Below, one piece after another: positions 56,301 to 62,867 of a DNA stretch of 64,000 bases. The position numbers were made by a program, and so were the translations under genes. A model generated the notes under the pieces. The model ran no database searches. It saw nothing but the letters and a program-made list of their open reading frames with translations, and had not been told where the DNA came from. This stretch comes from JAVWPP01 sp036635835 (GTDB lineage: Bacteria > Bacillota > Clostridia > TANB77 > CAG-465): positions 124,001 to 188,000 of the forward strand of contig JAVWPP010000001.1 of assembly GCA_036635835.1 (NCBI GenBank). Reading direction: 5' to 3'. Every line of letters starts with the position of its first letter. Within the stretch, counting starts at the first letter, position 1.

Positions 56301-57075
56301 CAAATAATAAGCCAAATAATAAACTTTTAGCAGCATCTACTAATAAAGGCTCACCTGGTCTTAATTTCTTATAGATTTCTATTAAAGCATCATCTTGAGT
56401 TTTTGCTAAATCTTTTTGAAGTGTTCCTGCAATCATATCATCTTCGAACAAATCTAAAATTTCAGTATCAGTTGTTATTCCTAATGCTCTTATTAGAGTT
56501 GTTACTGGCACTTTTCTTGTTCTATCTACTCTTGCCCAAAACATATCTTGGATATCTGTTTCATATTCCAACCAAGTTCCCCTGTTTGGCATAACAGAAG
56601 CAGTATATAAATACTTACCTGTTTTGTCTATTTGTCTATCGAAATAAACACCTGGAGATCTAACAAGCTGACTTACAACAACCCTTTCAGCACCATTAAT
56701 AATAAATGTACCGTTTTCAGTCATTAAAGGAAAATCACCCATAAATATCTCTTGTTCTTTAATTTCGCCAGTTTCTCTATTCATCAATCTTACTTTTACT
56801 TGTAATTTTGAAGAATATGATGCATTTCTTTCTTTTGCTTCTTCCATTGAATATTTAGTTGTATCCTCTAAATAATAATCAACGAATTCTAAAAGCAAAT
56901 TACCTGAATAATCCGTTATTGGTGAAATATCAACAAATACATCTTTTAACCCTGATTTTAAAAACCACTCGTATGAATGCTTTTGAACATCAATTAAATC
57001 TGGCATCTCCAATACTTCATCAATTTTTGAAAAGCTTTGTCTTACCGCTTTTCCGTTTCTCACTTCGTGAACCAA
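53335..57075 (-). CDS. rpoB: RNA polymerase beta subunit
   Basis: The 1246-residue product shows the rifampicin pocket ([20 protein letters not shown]) with ordinary sensitive residues, [21 protein letters not shown] and the C-terminal [20 protein letters not shown]. A long acidic C-terminal extension (~1155-1246, Asp/Glu/Ser-rich) follows the conserved end. I place the start at TTG 57075 ([10 protein letters not shown]), six bases after a GGGGGGA site. rplJL and the str genes are not adjacent. Confidence 0.97.
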   Translation of the reverse strand: [1246 protein letters not shown]

Positions 57076-57136
57076 TGCAATCCCCCCATAAACTTAAATT
57101 CTATATAAAATGCAACAAAAAGCCAAATTGGTTCAC
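57067..57136 (-). promoter_or_regulatory. Inverted repeat covering the rpoB start codon
   Basis: GTGAACCAAT (57136-57127) and ATTGGTTCAC (57076-57067) form a perfect 10-bp pair. The second arm holds the TTG start codon. The 50-nt loop holds the GGGGGG ribosome binding site. Pairing would hide the start. Confidence 0.65.
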
Positions 57137-57150
57137 ATAATCTTAACCAA
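57133..57150 (-). CDS. Candidate five-codon leader peptide upstream of rpoB
   Basis: TTG GTT AAG ATT ATG TGA follows AAGGGAGG (57163-57156) by 5 nt, a stronger ribosome binding site than rpoB's own. Its stop codon lies in the 5' arm of the inverted repeat that can hide the rpoB start. A ribosome ending here would therefore open the repeat. Translation is inferred only. Confidence 0.35.
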   Translation of the reverse strand: MVKIM

Positions 57151-57262
57151 CTTAACCTCCCTTATGCAATTTTTATCTAATCTAATACTAAATTTTTCAA
57201 ATATTCTACCATCCTTTATATGAAATAGTTTTACGTCATTTCTTATAGACAATATTTAGGTC

Positions 57263-57291
57263 ATTATAGCATATATATATTTTGGTGTCAA
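57263..57291 (-). promoter_or_regulatory. rpoB promoter
   Basis: TTGACA (57291-57286), 17 bp, TATAAT (57268-57263): perfect consensus, giving a leader of about 180 nt. Confidence 0.9.
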
Positions 57292-57500
57292 TAGTTTTTT
57301 TGTTTTTTAGATGTTTTTTTGCTGTACTTTGACAAATATTTTTTTACTGTAACATTTTTTACATTTGTTATGTAAAAAATACGTGTTTTATTCCCTTTAA
57401 ATAATTTATAGAGCCCTTTAAAATATAATGGCTATAAGTATATTTTTATAAATTGATAACTCTATTTATTTAAATACCGATTTCTTATTAAAATTTGCAT
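57292..57500 (+). other. Intergenic stretch upstream of rpoB with one strong hairpin
   Basis: No gene is seen here. ATTTTTTACAT (57354-57364) and ATGTAAAAAAT (57370-57380) form a perfect 11-bp inverted repeat around TTGTT, without a terminal T run. A plus-strand TTGACA at 57329 has no matching -10 box or gene. Confidence 0.5.
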
Positions 57501-57507
57501 AAAAAAA

Positions 57508-57523
57508 AACACCTTTCGGTGTT
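57508..57523 (-). terminator. Terminator of the zinc-ribbon gene
   Basis: AACACC-GAAA-GGTGTT with a GNRA loop, followed by nine T on the minus strand, 7 bp after the stop codon. Confidence 0.85.
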
Positions 57524-57530
57524 CGTTATC

Positions 57531-57683
57531 TTAACGTCTGTTTTGTTGTTTTCTTGCTTGTCTACATTCTTTGCATCTAACTGGATCATTATCAAACCCT
57601 TTTTCTTGGTAGAATTCTTGTTCAGCTACTGTGAATATAAATTCTTTTCCGCAATCTTTGCATGTTATAGTTTTATCTTGCAT
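57531..57683 (-). CDS. Small zinc-ribbon protein
   Basis: The 50-residue product begins MQDKTITCKDCGKEFIFTV, continues EQEFYQEKGF, and ends in a second CxxC (RCKECRQARKQQ). It belongs to the short probable-zinc-ribbon proteins common in Clostridia, often annotated as zinc-ribbon or cytochrome C551-like. AGGAGGG lies 7 nt before the ATG. It has its own promoter and terminator. Role is unknown, possibly nucleic-acid binding given its basic tail. Confidence 0.85.
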   Translation of the reverse strand: MQDKTITCKDCGKEFIFTVAEQEFYQEKGFDNDPVRCKECRQARKQQNRR

Positions 57684-57800
57684 TTTTAAACCCTCCTATT
57701 CTTGAGTATATAAAATTGTTTAATAGTGATTAAGGTTAAAAAGGCAATTTTTCTTACTAGATTAACTTAAATTATAAATATAAACATTTTTATTACCCTT

Positions 57801-57829
57801 ATTATATATCATAACTTCTATTAATACAA
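57801..57829 (-). promoter_or_regulatory. Promoter of the zinc-ribbon gene
   Basis: TTGTAT (57829-57824), 17 bp, TATAAT (57806-57801) on the minus strand; the leader would be about 110 nt. Confidence 0.65.
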
Positions 57830-57837
57830 GTCTTTTT

Positions 57838-58365
57838 TCAAATTTTAATGAATATTTGCGTTTTTATTAATATAATCGCCAATGTTATGGCTATAATGTT
57901 AACAATTATAGCTACTTTTAAGGTTCCTCTTATGTTTTTCACATTAGTTACACTATAATATACACTAATTGTATAAAACGTTGTTTCCGTTATACTCATA
58001 ATAATAGAAGCCATTATACCTTCTAAAGAATCTGGGCCTTTGTTTTGGAAAATATCCATAACTATGCTAGTTGAGCCCGATCCTGAAAATGGTTTCATTA
58101 TTATAAGAGGAATTAAATCAATAGGAATGATATTTTTTACTATTTTAATAACTGGACTGAAAATTATTGCTAATGCACCACTTTGATTAAATAAATTGAT
58201 CACTATTAATGTAGCCATCATACTCGGTAAAATTTTATATACTGTTTTTAAACCTTCTTTGATTCCGGATGTGAATAGTTCAAACGTATTTTTTTTTTCT
58301 TTTTCTGAATAAATAATAATATAAAGAACAAAAAGCGGAATAATTAAATTTAAAATATAATTCAT
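57838..58365 (-). CDS. spmB: Spore maturation protein B
   Basis: The 175-residue membrane protein has KPFSGSGSTSIVMDIFQNKGPDS-like and SIIMSITETTFYTISVYYS motifs, the SpmB nucleoside-recognition (Gate) domain. With SpmA it is needed for core dehydration and heat resistance of spores. GGAAGG precedes the ATG, which follows spmA by 1 bp. Confidence 0.9.
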   Translation of the reverse strand: MNYILNLIIPLFVLYIIIYSEKEKKNTFELFTSGIKEGLKTVYKILPSMMATLIVINLFNQSGALAIIFSPVIKIVKNIIPIDLIPLIIMKPFSGSGSTSIVMDIFQNKGPDSLEGIMASIIMSITETTFYTISVYYSVTNVKNIRGTLKVAIIVNIIAITLAIILIKTQIFIKI

Positions 58366-58366
58366 T

Positions 58367-58948
58367 TTAATTTACCTTCCTGTTAATATAATTAATTATT
58401 AGCAAGCCAATTATAAGTGATGTTATACTTATTACGATTATAGGTACTAATACTATGTTTGGATTTTTGCTGTCAAAAAAAGTTCTAAGTGATATTATAG
58501 AAACAGGTATTAGTTGTAAGGATATTGTATTTAAAAAAACAAATTTTGTCATTAGATTACTTGCTTTCTCACTTTTATTATTTTTTAAATTAAAATTTTC
58601 CATTACATTAAGTCCACTTACTGTTCCTGCATTTCCTATACCTATTACATTAGATAAAATATTTACTGATAAGTTTTCATAGTCTTTTTCTTCTAAGTAA
58701 TCTTTTTCTTGCTTAAAAATAATTTTTATAATTGGTTTTATTGCATTCTTTAATATATTTATTATTTTTGTTTGTCTTAATATGTTAAATATACCATTCC
58801 AAAAGCATATACTTCCTATTAGTATTATTATATTTTTACTTATACCTTCTATTGATGTCATAACTAGTGGCATCATTTTCTGAGGATTTCCTGAATACAT
58901 TAAATATAAAATACTTATTATGAACATATAGGACCATACTTTTGACAT
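58367..58948 (-). CDS. spmA: Spore maturation protein A
   Basis: The 193-residue membrane protein has NILSNVIGIGNAGTVSGLNVM, the SpmA form of the Gate domain, and FVFLNTISLQLIPVSIISLR. I start it at ATG 58948, after TAGGTGA, not at an upstream in-frame ATG 15 codons earlier that lacks a site and adds a charged extension. Confidence 0.88.
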   Translation of the reverse strand: MSKVWSYMFIISILYLMYSGNPQKMMPLVMTSIEGISKNIIILIGSICFWNGIFNILRQTKIINILKNAIKPIIKIIFKQEKDYLEEKDYENLSVNILSNVIGIGNAGTVSGLNVMENFNLKNNKSEKASNLMTKFVFLNTISLQLIPVSIISLRTFFDSKNPNIVLVPIIVISITSLIIGLLIINYINRKVN

Positions 58949-58997
58949 TAGATCACCTATAACAATATATTTGTTTTTACGATATTTATTCATTATA

Positions 58998-59027
58998 TTG
59001 AATATTTATATCTTTTTAAAGTATAAT
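58998..59027 (+). promoter_or_regulatory. Promoter of the FTR-like mini gene
   Basis: TTGAAT (58998-59003), 18 bp, TATAAT (59022-59027). Confidence 0.6.
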
Positions 59028-59048
59028 AGGTTTAACGGGGGTGAAAAC

Positions 59049-59225
59049 ATGAAAGGTTTTAGACTTAATCCAGATAAAGACTATGTAGTAAAAATAGTTG
59101 ATGGTATATATAGAAAAGATGGACACTGCCCATGTAGGGTAAACGCTGATGATACTACATTATGTCCATGTGATGAATTTGTAGGATCTGGTATATGTAA
59201 ATGTAATTTATTTATAAAAGAATAA
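59049..59225 (+). CDS. Mini ferredoxin-thioredoxin reductase catalytic-chain-like protein
   Basis: The 58-residue product has three CxC pairs: C27/C29 (HCPCR), C39/C41 (CPCDEF) and C50/C52 (CKCNLF). This follows the CPC...CPC...CHC plan of the ferredoxin-thioredoxin reductase catalytic chain, which holds a 4Fe-4S cluster next to a redox disulfide. The N-terminal CxxC-containing part of normal chains (~100 residues) is missing. I start it at ATG 59049 after GGGGGTG. Electron donor and target are unknown. Confidence 0.7.
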   Translation: MKGFRLNPDKDYVVKIVDGIYRKDGHCPCRVNADDTTLCPCDEFVGSGICKCNLFIKE

Positions 59226-59253
59226 TTGCTTTATATAGTTTTTACAAAATAAA

Positions 59254-59286
59254 AAAGCTTTAAGAGTATTTCTTAAAGCTTTTTTT
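59254..59286 (+). terminator. Terminator shared by the mini FTR gene and tRNA-Arg(CCT)
   Basis: AAAGCTTTAAGA and TCTTAAAGCTTT form a perfect 12-bp stem with a 5-nt loop. T runs lie on both strands' distal sides. Confidence 0.85.
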
Positions 59287-59361
59287 GGTGCTCCCGAGAC
59301 GAATCGAACGTCCGACCAATAACTTAGGAGGTTACTGCTCTATCCCCTGAGCTACGGAAGC
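59286..59361 (-). tRNA. tRNA-Arg, anticodon CCT
   Basis: A complete 76-nt cloverleaf with acceptor GCTTCCG/CGGGAGC (one G-U), D arm GCTC/GAGC, anticodon loop CTCCTAA and T loop TTCGATT. The CCA end is encoded. It reads AGG codons. Confidence 0.95.
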
Positions 59362-59406
59362 ATAAATTCATTATATCAAAATTACTGTGAAATTTCAATG
59401 AAAATA

Positions 59407-59435
59407 TTGATTATTTTATTTTTGTCGTGTATAAT
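59407..59435 (+). promoter_or_regulatory. Promoter of tRNA-Arg(ACG)
   Basis: TTGATT (59407-59412), 17 bp, TATAAT (59430-59435), ending 9 bp before the tRNA. Confidence 0.75.
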
Positions 59436-59444
59436 GTAGTTATT

Positions 59445-59521
59445 GCACCTATAGCTCAATTGGATAGAGCATTCGGCTACGAACCGGAAGGTTGGGGGTT
59501 CGACCCCCTCTAGGTGCACCA
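59445..59521 (+). tRNA. tRNA-Arg, anticodon ACG
   Basis: A complete 77-nt cloverleaf with acceptor GCACCTA/TAGGTGC, anticodon stem TTCGG/CCGGA, loop CTACGAA and T loop TTCGACC. The CCA end is encoded. A34 is the substrate for conversion to inosine by TadA, encoded 55 bp away. Confidence 0.96.
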
Positions 59522-59526
59522 AATAC

Positions 59527-59566
59527 AAACAACTGTAGATAAATAGCTCTACAGTTGTTTTGTTTT
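59527..59566 (+). terminator. Terminator after tRNA-Arg(ACG)
   Basis: AAACAACTGTAGA and TCTACAGTTGTTT form a perfect 13-bp stem with an 8-nt loop, followed by a T-rich run on the plus strand. It may also serve tadA. Confidence 0.85.
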
Positions 59567-59575
59567 TTACTATGC

Positions 59576-60052
59576 TTAGTTGTCTTTTTCATTTTTTTTC
59601 TTTTCCCTTAGTTTCATGAAGAATTCTTTGATTATTCTACTACATATTTCATTTTCTATACCACCTTCATATTCTACCTTGTGGCAAAAATCTAGGTCTT
59701 GCACATTCGTAATTGATTCTATTACGCCTGCTTTAGAATCTGTAGCACCATAATAAACTTTTTTTATTCTAGCTTGCATTATTGTTCCTGCACACATTAG
59801 GCAAGGTTCTAATGTTACATATAACTCACAACCATCTAGTCTCCATGAATTCATTTTTTTTGAAGCTTTTTGTATTGCTAGCAATTCGGCGTGTGCTGTA
59901 CATTGCTGATTGTTTTCTCTTTTATTAAATGCTTTTGCTATAATTTCATTGTCTTTTACTATTATAGCACCGACTGGCACTTCATTTATTTCATATGCTT
60001 TTTTTGCTTCCTCAAAAGCTTTTTTCATATAATAACTTTTATCTTTATTCAT
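59576..60052 (-). CDS. tadA: tRNA-specific adenosine deaminase
   Basis: The 158-residue product has the zinc and catalytic site HAELLAI and EPCLMCAGTIMQARIKKVYYG of TadA. It converts A34 of tRNA-Arg(ACG) to inosine so that one tRNA reads CGU, CGC and CGA. Its substrate tRNA gene is next to it. It overlaps the cwlD 3' end by 8 bp, suggesting coupling. Confidence 0.94.
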   Translation of the reverse strand: MNKDKSYYMKKAFEEAKKAYEINEVPVGAIIVKDNEIIAKAFNKRENNQQCTAHAELLAIQKASKKMNSWRLDGCELYVTLEPCLMCAGTIMQARIKKVYYGATDSKAGVIESITNVQDLDFCHKVEYEGGIENEICSRIIKEFFMKLREKKKNEKDN

Positions 60053-60746
60053 TTGATTCGCTCCTAAAATACTCTTGTATTCCCATAAAAATGCCCCATG
60101 CTATTTTATTTTGATATTCATTTTCCTTTAATAATATACTTTCTTCATTATTTGATATAAATCCGCATTCTACCACAACAGATGGTATTTCAGAATTATC
60201 TATTAAATATATATCCTTTATAACTCTTGGTATTCTATTATTTTCTTTATTCATATTTTTATTTATATATTCTTGTATGTCTTCTGCAATTTTTTTGCTT
60301 TTAATCGACCCTGTCTTATAAAAGGTTTGCCATCCACTATATTTAGGATCCGTAAACTTGTTGAGATGGATAGATACTAGAAGATCCGCGTTGCTGCTAT
60401 TAGTTATATCTACTCGGTTATATATATCCGAAATTTTTTTTTGCTTTATACTTGCTTTTTCATCATTGTATATTGCTTTTTCGTCTGATCTTGTTATAAC
60501 TACTATAGATCCATTTTGCTCTAGCAACTTCTGTATTTTTAATACTATCTCCAAATTTATTTTTTGTTCTGTTGTTCCTCTAAAGCCTACCGCACCTTCA
60601 TCAGGTATACCATGCCCTGCATCTAATACTATGACTTTGCCAGTTGATGGAGTAGATATCACTTCAGTTACATTATTATTTTTTTGACCTAGTAAAATTG
60701 TTACTATACACATAAATAATATACATACTATAAATTTACGTTTCAT
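60045..60746 (-). CDS. cwlD: N-acetylmuramoyl-L-alanine amidase CwlD
   Basis: The 233-residue product has an N-terminal membrane anchor or signal (~4-20) and an amidase_3 domain. It has the zinc ligands His (LDAGHGIPDEG), Glu (TEQKINLEI) and His (LLVSIHLNKF), and the catalytic Glu near VVVECGFISN. CwlD makes muramic-delta-lactam in spore cortex. The opening KVIVLDAGHG and the compact size fit CwlD better than a lytic amidase. Confidence 0.88.
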   Translation of the reverse strand: MKRKFIVCILFMCIVTILLGQKNNNVTEVISTPSTGKVIVLDAGHGIPDEGAVGFRGTTEQKINLEIVLKIQKLLEQNGSIVVITRSDEKAIYNDEKASIKQKKISDIYNRVDITNSSNADLLVSIHLNKFTDPKYSGWQTFYKTGSIKSKKIAEDIQEYINKNMNKENNRIPRVIKDIYLIDNSEIPSVVVECGFISNNEESILLKENEYQNKIAWGIFMGIQEYFRSESNE

Positions 60747-60768
60747 TATATCACCAATAGATTATATG

Positions 60769-61677
60769 TTACTGAATTACGTTTATTGCTAATATTTCGC
60801 TATTTGCTTTTAAAAGTTCAATTGTTTTAGAATACGCTTCATATGCGTTAATATTTTTATCTATTGTTTCGATTACAATACTATTATTATAATCATATTT
60901 TTTTAGTAATTTAACAAATTCGACTAGCTCTTCTTTATTATTATCATTAAATCCTAATCCGTGATCTGATAAAATTCCAAATTCTTCACATGTTGCTAAG
61001 TGAATATGCTTTAACACACTTTGTTGATTTGCAAAAAAATCTTCTAACTTTTTATATTTACCACTAGATGTTTTTGAATTATATTTAATAGTTGCTAGCG
61101 CATGACAAATGTCTAAGGTTGTGCCTATATTGGGTAACTTTAATGTTTTTATAAGATTTACTACATCATCTTCATAACCTATCGCTTGGCAATCTTTTAT
61201 ATTTCCTTTATAATTTATTAATTTCATATGGTTTTCTATGCATACAATTACATCATTGTATTTTTCTGCATATCTTGATAAATGTATAATATCTTCTTTA
61301 ACAGTTTTAAGTATGTTTTCTTTATTTTTATTTTCTTCTTTTATGTCTGCAATATGCACTACAACTATTTTAGGGTATTGCATAATATACTTTTCTGCAA
61401 GTTCAATACTTTGCTCCACTAATTTTAAACCCTGCCTGCAATCCTTATTACCTACACCTACATTTTTATTATCTAATGTAATCATTGGCGAATGTATTGA
61501 AACAACATTCATTCTTTTTTCTTCTATATATTTAAAAAAACTATCGTAATTGAAATCACCACTGAAGTATTTTGGTATTGTATGTATCTCAAGATTTCTA
61601 GAACCTCTATTATATCTATCGTTTATTTGTTCTATGTTTAGCGCTGCTTTTGCTGCAAAAATTCTATTAAAACTCAT
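60769..61677 (-). CDS. Sugar phosphate isomerase/epimerase-like TIM-barrel protein
   Basis: The 302-residue product has the xylose isomerase-like barrel strands with metal-ligand-like residues: SIHSPM, VVHIAD, CIENHM, TLDICHAL, HIHLATCEE, DHGLGFND and IVIETID. This family includes sugar epimerases and endonuclease IV-like enzymes. The His-Asp-Glu set is complete, so it is probably active, but the substrate is unknown. It overlaps the ylbF-like gene by 11 bp. Confidence 0.72.
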   Translation of the reverse strand: MSFNRIFAAKAALNIEQINDRYNRGSRNLEIHTIPKYFSGDFNYDSFFKYIEEKRMNVVSIHSPMITLDNKNVGVGNKDCRQGLKLVEQSIELAEKYIMQYPKIVVVHIADIKEENKNKENILKTVKEDIIHLSRYAEKYNDVIVCIENHMKLINYKGNIKDCQAIGYEDDVVNLIKTLKLPNIGTTLDICHALATIKYNSKTSSGKYKKLEDFFANQQSVLKHIHLATCEEFGILSDHGLGFNDNNKEELVEFVKLLKKYDYNNSIVIETIDKNINAYEAYSKTIELLKANSEILAINVIQ

Positions 61678-62008
61678 TAATTTCTCTTACTCCTTCAGCA
61701 AGAATCTTTTGCATATCTGCTAGCATTATATCTATTTTGATTTCAGTATCTAAAAACTCTTTGATTTCTTCGTCTTTAATAATTATATTAAATAATTTTT
61801 CCATTTCTTTTTTCTTTGAATCTTCTAATACTCCATTATTTTTTATGTACTCCATTTGAATAGTTTTTTGTTTGTTTTTAAAATCTTCTAATATTTTAGA
61901 TTTTAGCTTATCTTCCTTTATCTTTAATTTTAAGCTAATATATTTTTTGTATTCTGTAGTTTGATGAAATGCAAAAATCATTTCATGTATTTTGTCATAA
62001 AAATTCAT
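61667..62008 (-). CDS. YlbF/YmcA family regulator
   Basis: The 113-residue all-helical product resembles YlbF-family proteins: KIHEMIFAFHQTTEYKKYI and the C-terminal EIKIDIMLADMQKILAEGV. In B. subtilis these proteins act with YaaT on RNase Y and affect mRNA maturation, competence and sporulation. Which paralogue this is cannot be told. Confidence 0.72.
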   Translation of the reverse strand: MNFYDKIHEMIFAFHQTTEYKKYISLKLKIKEDKLKSKILEDFKNKQKTIQMEYIKNNGVLEDSKKKEMEKLFNIIIKDEEIKEFLDTEIKIDIMLADMQKILAEGVREINEF

Positions 62009-62040
62009 ATTATCATTCTTCTTTCTCTTATAATAGCTAT

Positions 62041-62069
62041 AGTTTACTACATTAGGCGTACCTTGTCAA
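62041..62069 (-). promoter_or_regulatory. Promoter of the ylbF-like operon
   Basis: TTGACA (62069-62064), 17 bp, TAAACT (62046-62041) on the minus strand. Confidence 0.6.
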
Positions 62070-62145
62070 TAATTTTAACTATAATGACAGCCTTTCTATT
62101 ATACGATTTTTCAAAGAAATGAATTAAATTTATTTGTTTTTATTT

Positions 62146-62865
62146 TCACATACTTTTACATATATTAAATTCTGTTTTAGATAAAAATGCTTCTTTTTCG
62201 TTGCACAATTTCGTTATGTTTTGTATAATACCATTTTCTATTTTGCAATTACTATCATTTCTTACGTTTCCAATATTTTTATTAAGCTCATCAGATATTT
62301 CATTTATTTTTTCCATATCCTTTTCTTTGTATGCATCGTACCATGAATTACATTTTTCAATAAATCTATCTGCTTTATTTTCAAATCTGTCAACTGAATT
62401 ATCTATTTTCTCCATAAATTTATTACCTAATACATAGTTTTTTAGTCTATCGTAAAAAACATATACATAGTCTCCTACTATTCTATGATCTAGCGTTTCG
62501 CTTTGATTGCAATCTATTATTCCTTGTATTGCAAATGGTAATCCACCATCTTTATATATTTGTTTAGCATCTCCTAAGCTCTTAATGTCACTTTCCTTCA
62601 TACCTAACATTTGTAAACCCTCTTCTATGCTACTGTTTACCGCTACTTTAACTAAGTTTTTAAAACCGTCTTTTAAAAAGCTGCCTTTTATATCTGTTAA
62701 TATATTTTTAAACTGCTCTGGTATTGGCATAGATTTTATTACGTAATCTGCTCCTCTATCTACAGTTTTTAAAACTATACTTGATAATTCTTTTTTTCCT
62801 GAGTCTAAATCGAAATTAGATGGTATTTTACCTGCATCTAATGTGTCGTCAATTAATTTAATCAT
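62146..62865 (-). CDS. Protein of unknown function in the Tad-like operon
   Basis: The 239-residue product lacks a signal peptide or membrane helix. It appears mostly helical, with an amphipathic C-terminal coiled-coil-like region (~145-200, FMEKIDNSVDRFENKADRFI). It starts 2 bp after the TadB-like gene and has GAAGGA upstream, so it is cotranscribed. It could be a substrate or assembly factor of the secretion device, but no family is recognised. Confidence 0.6.
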   Translation of the reverse strand: MIKLIDDTLDAGKIPSNFDLDSGKKELSSIVLKTVDRGADYVIKSMPIPEQFKNILTDIKGSFLKDGFKNLVKVAVNSSIEEGLQMLGMKESDIKSLGDAKQIYKDGGLPFAIQGIIDCNQSETLDHRIVGDYVYVFYDRLKNYVLGNKFMEKIDNSVDRFENKADRFIEKCNSWYDAYKEKDMEKINEISDELNKNIGNVRNDSNCKIENGIIQNITKLCNEKEAFLSKTEFNICKSM

Positions 62866-62867
62866 TT

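Noticed and set aside
57329..57360. Possible plus-strand promoter (TTGACA at 57329)
   Set aside because: No -10 box at 16-18 bp and no plus-strand gene or stable RNA downstream.
58949..58993. Longer N terminus for SpmA
   Set aside because: The upstream ATG has no ribosome binding site, whereas TAGGTGA lies 4 nt before the ATG at 58948.
58971..59048. Longer N terminus for the FTR-like protein
   Set aside because: The extension runs through the promoter region, and GGGGGTG marks the ATG at 59049.
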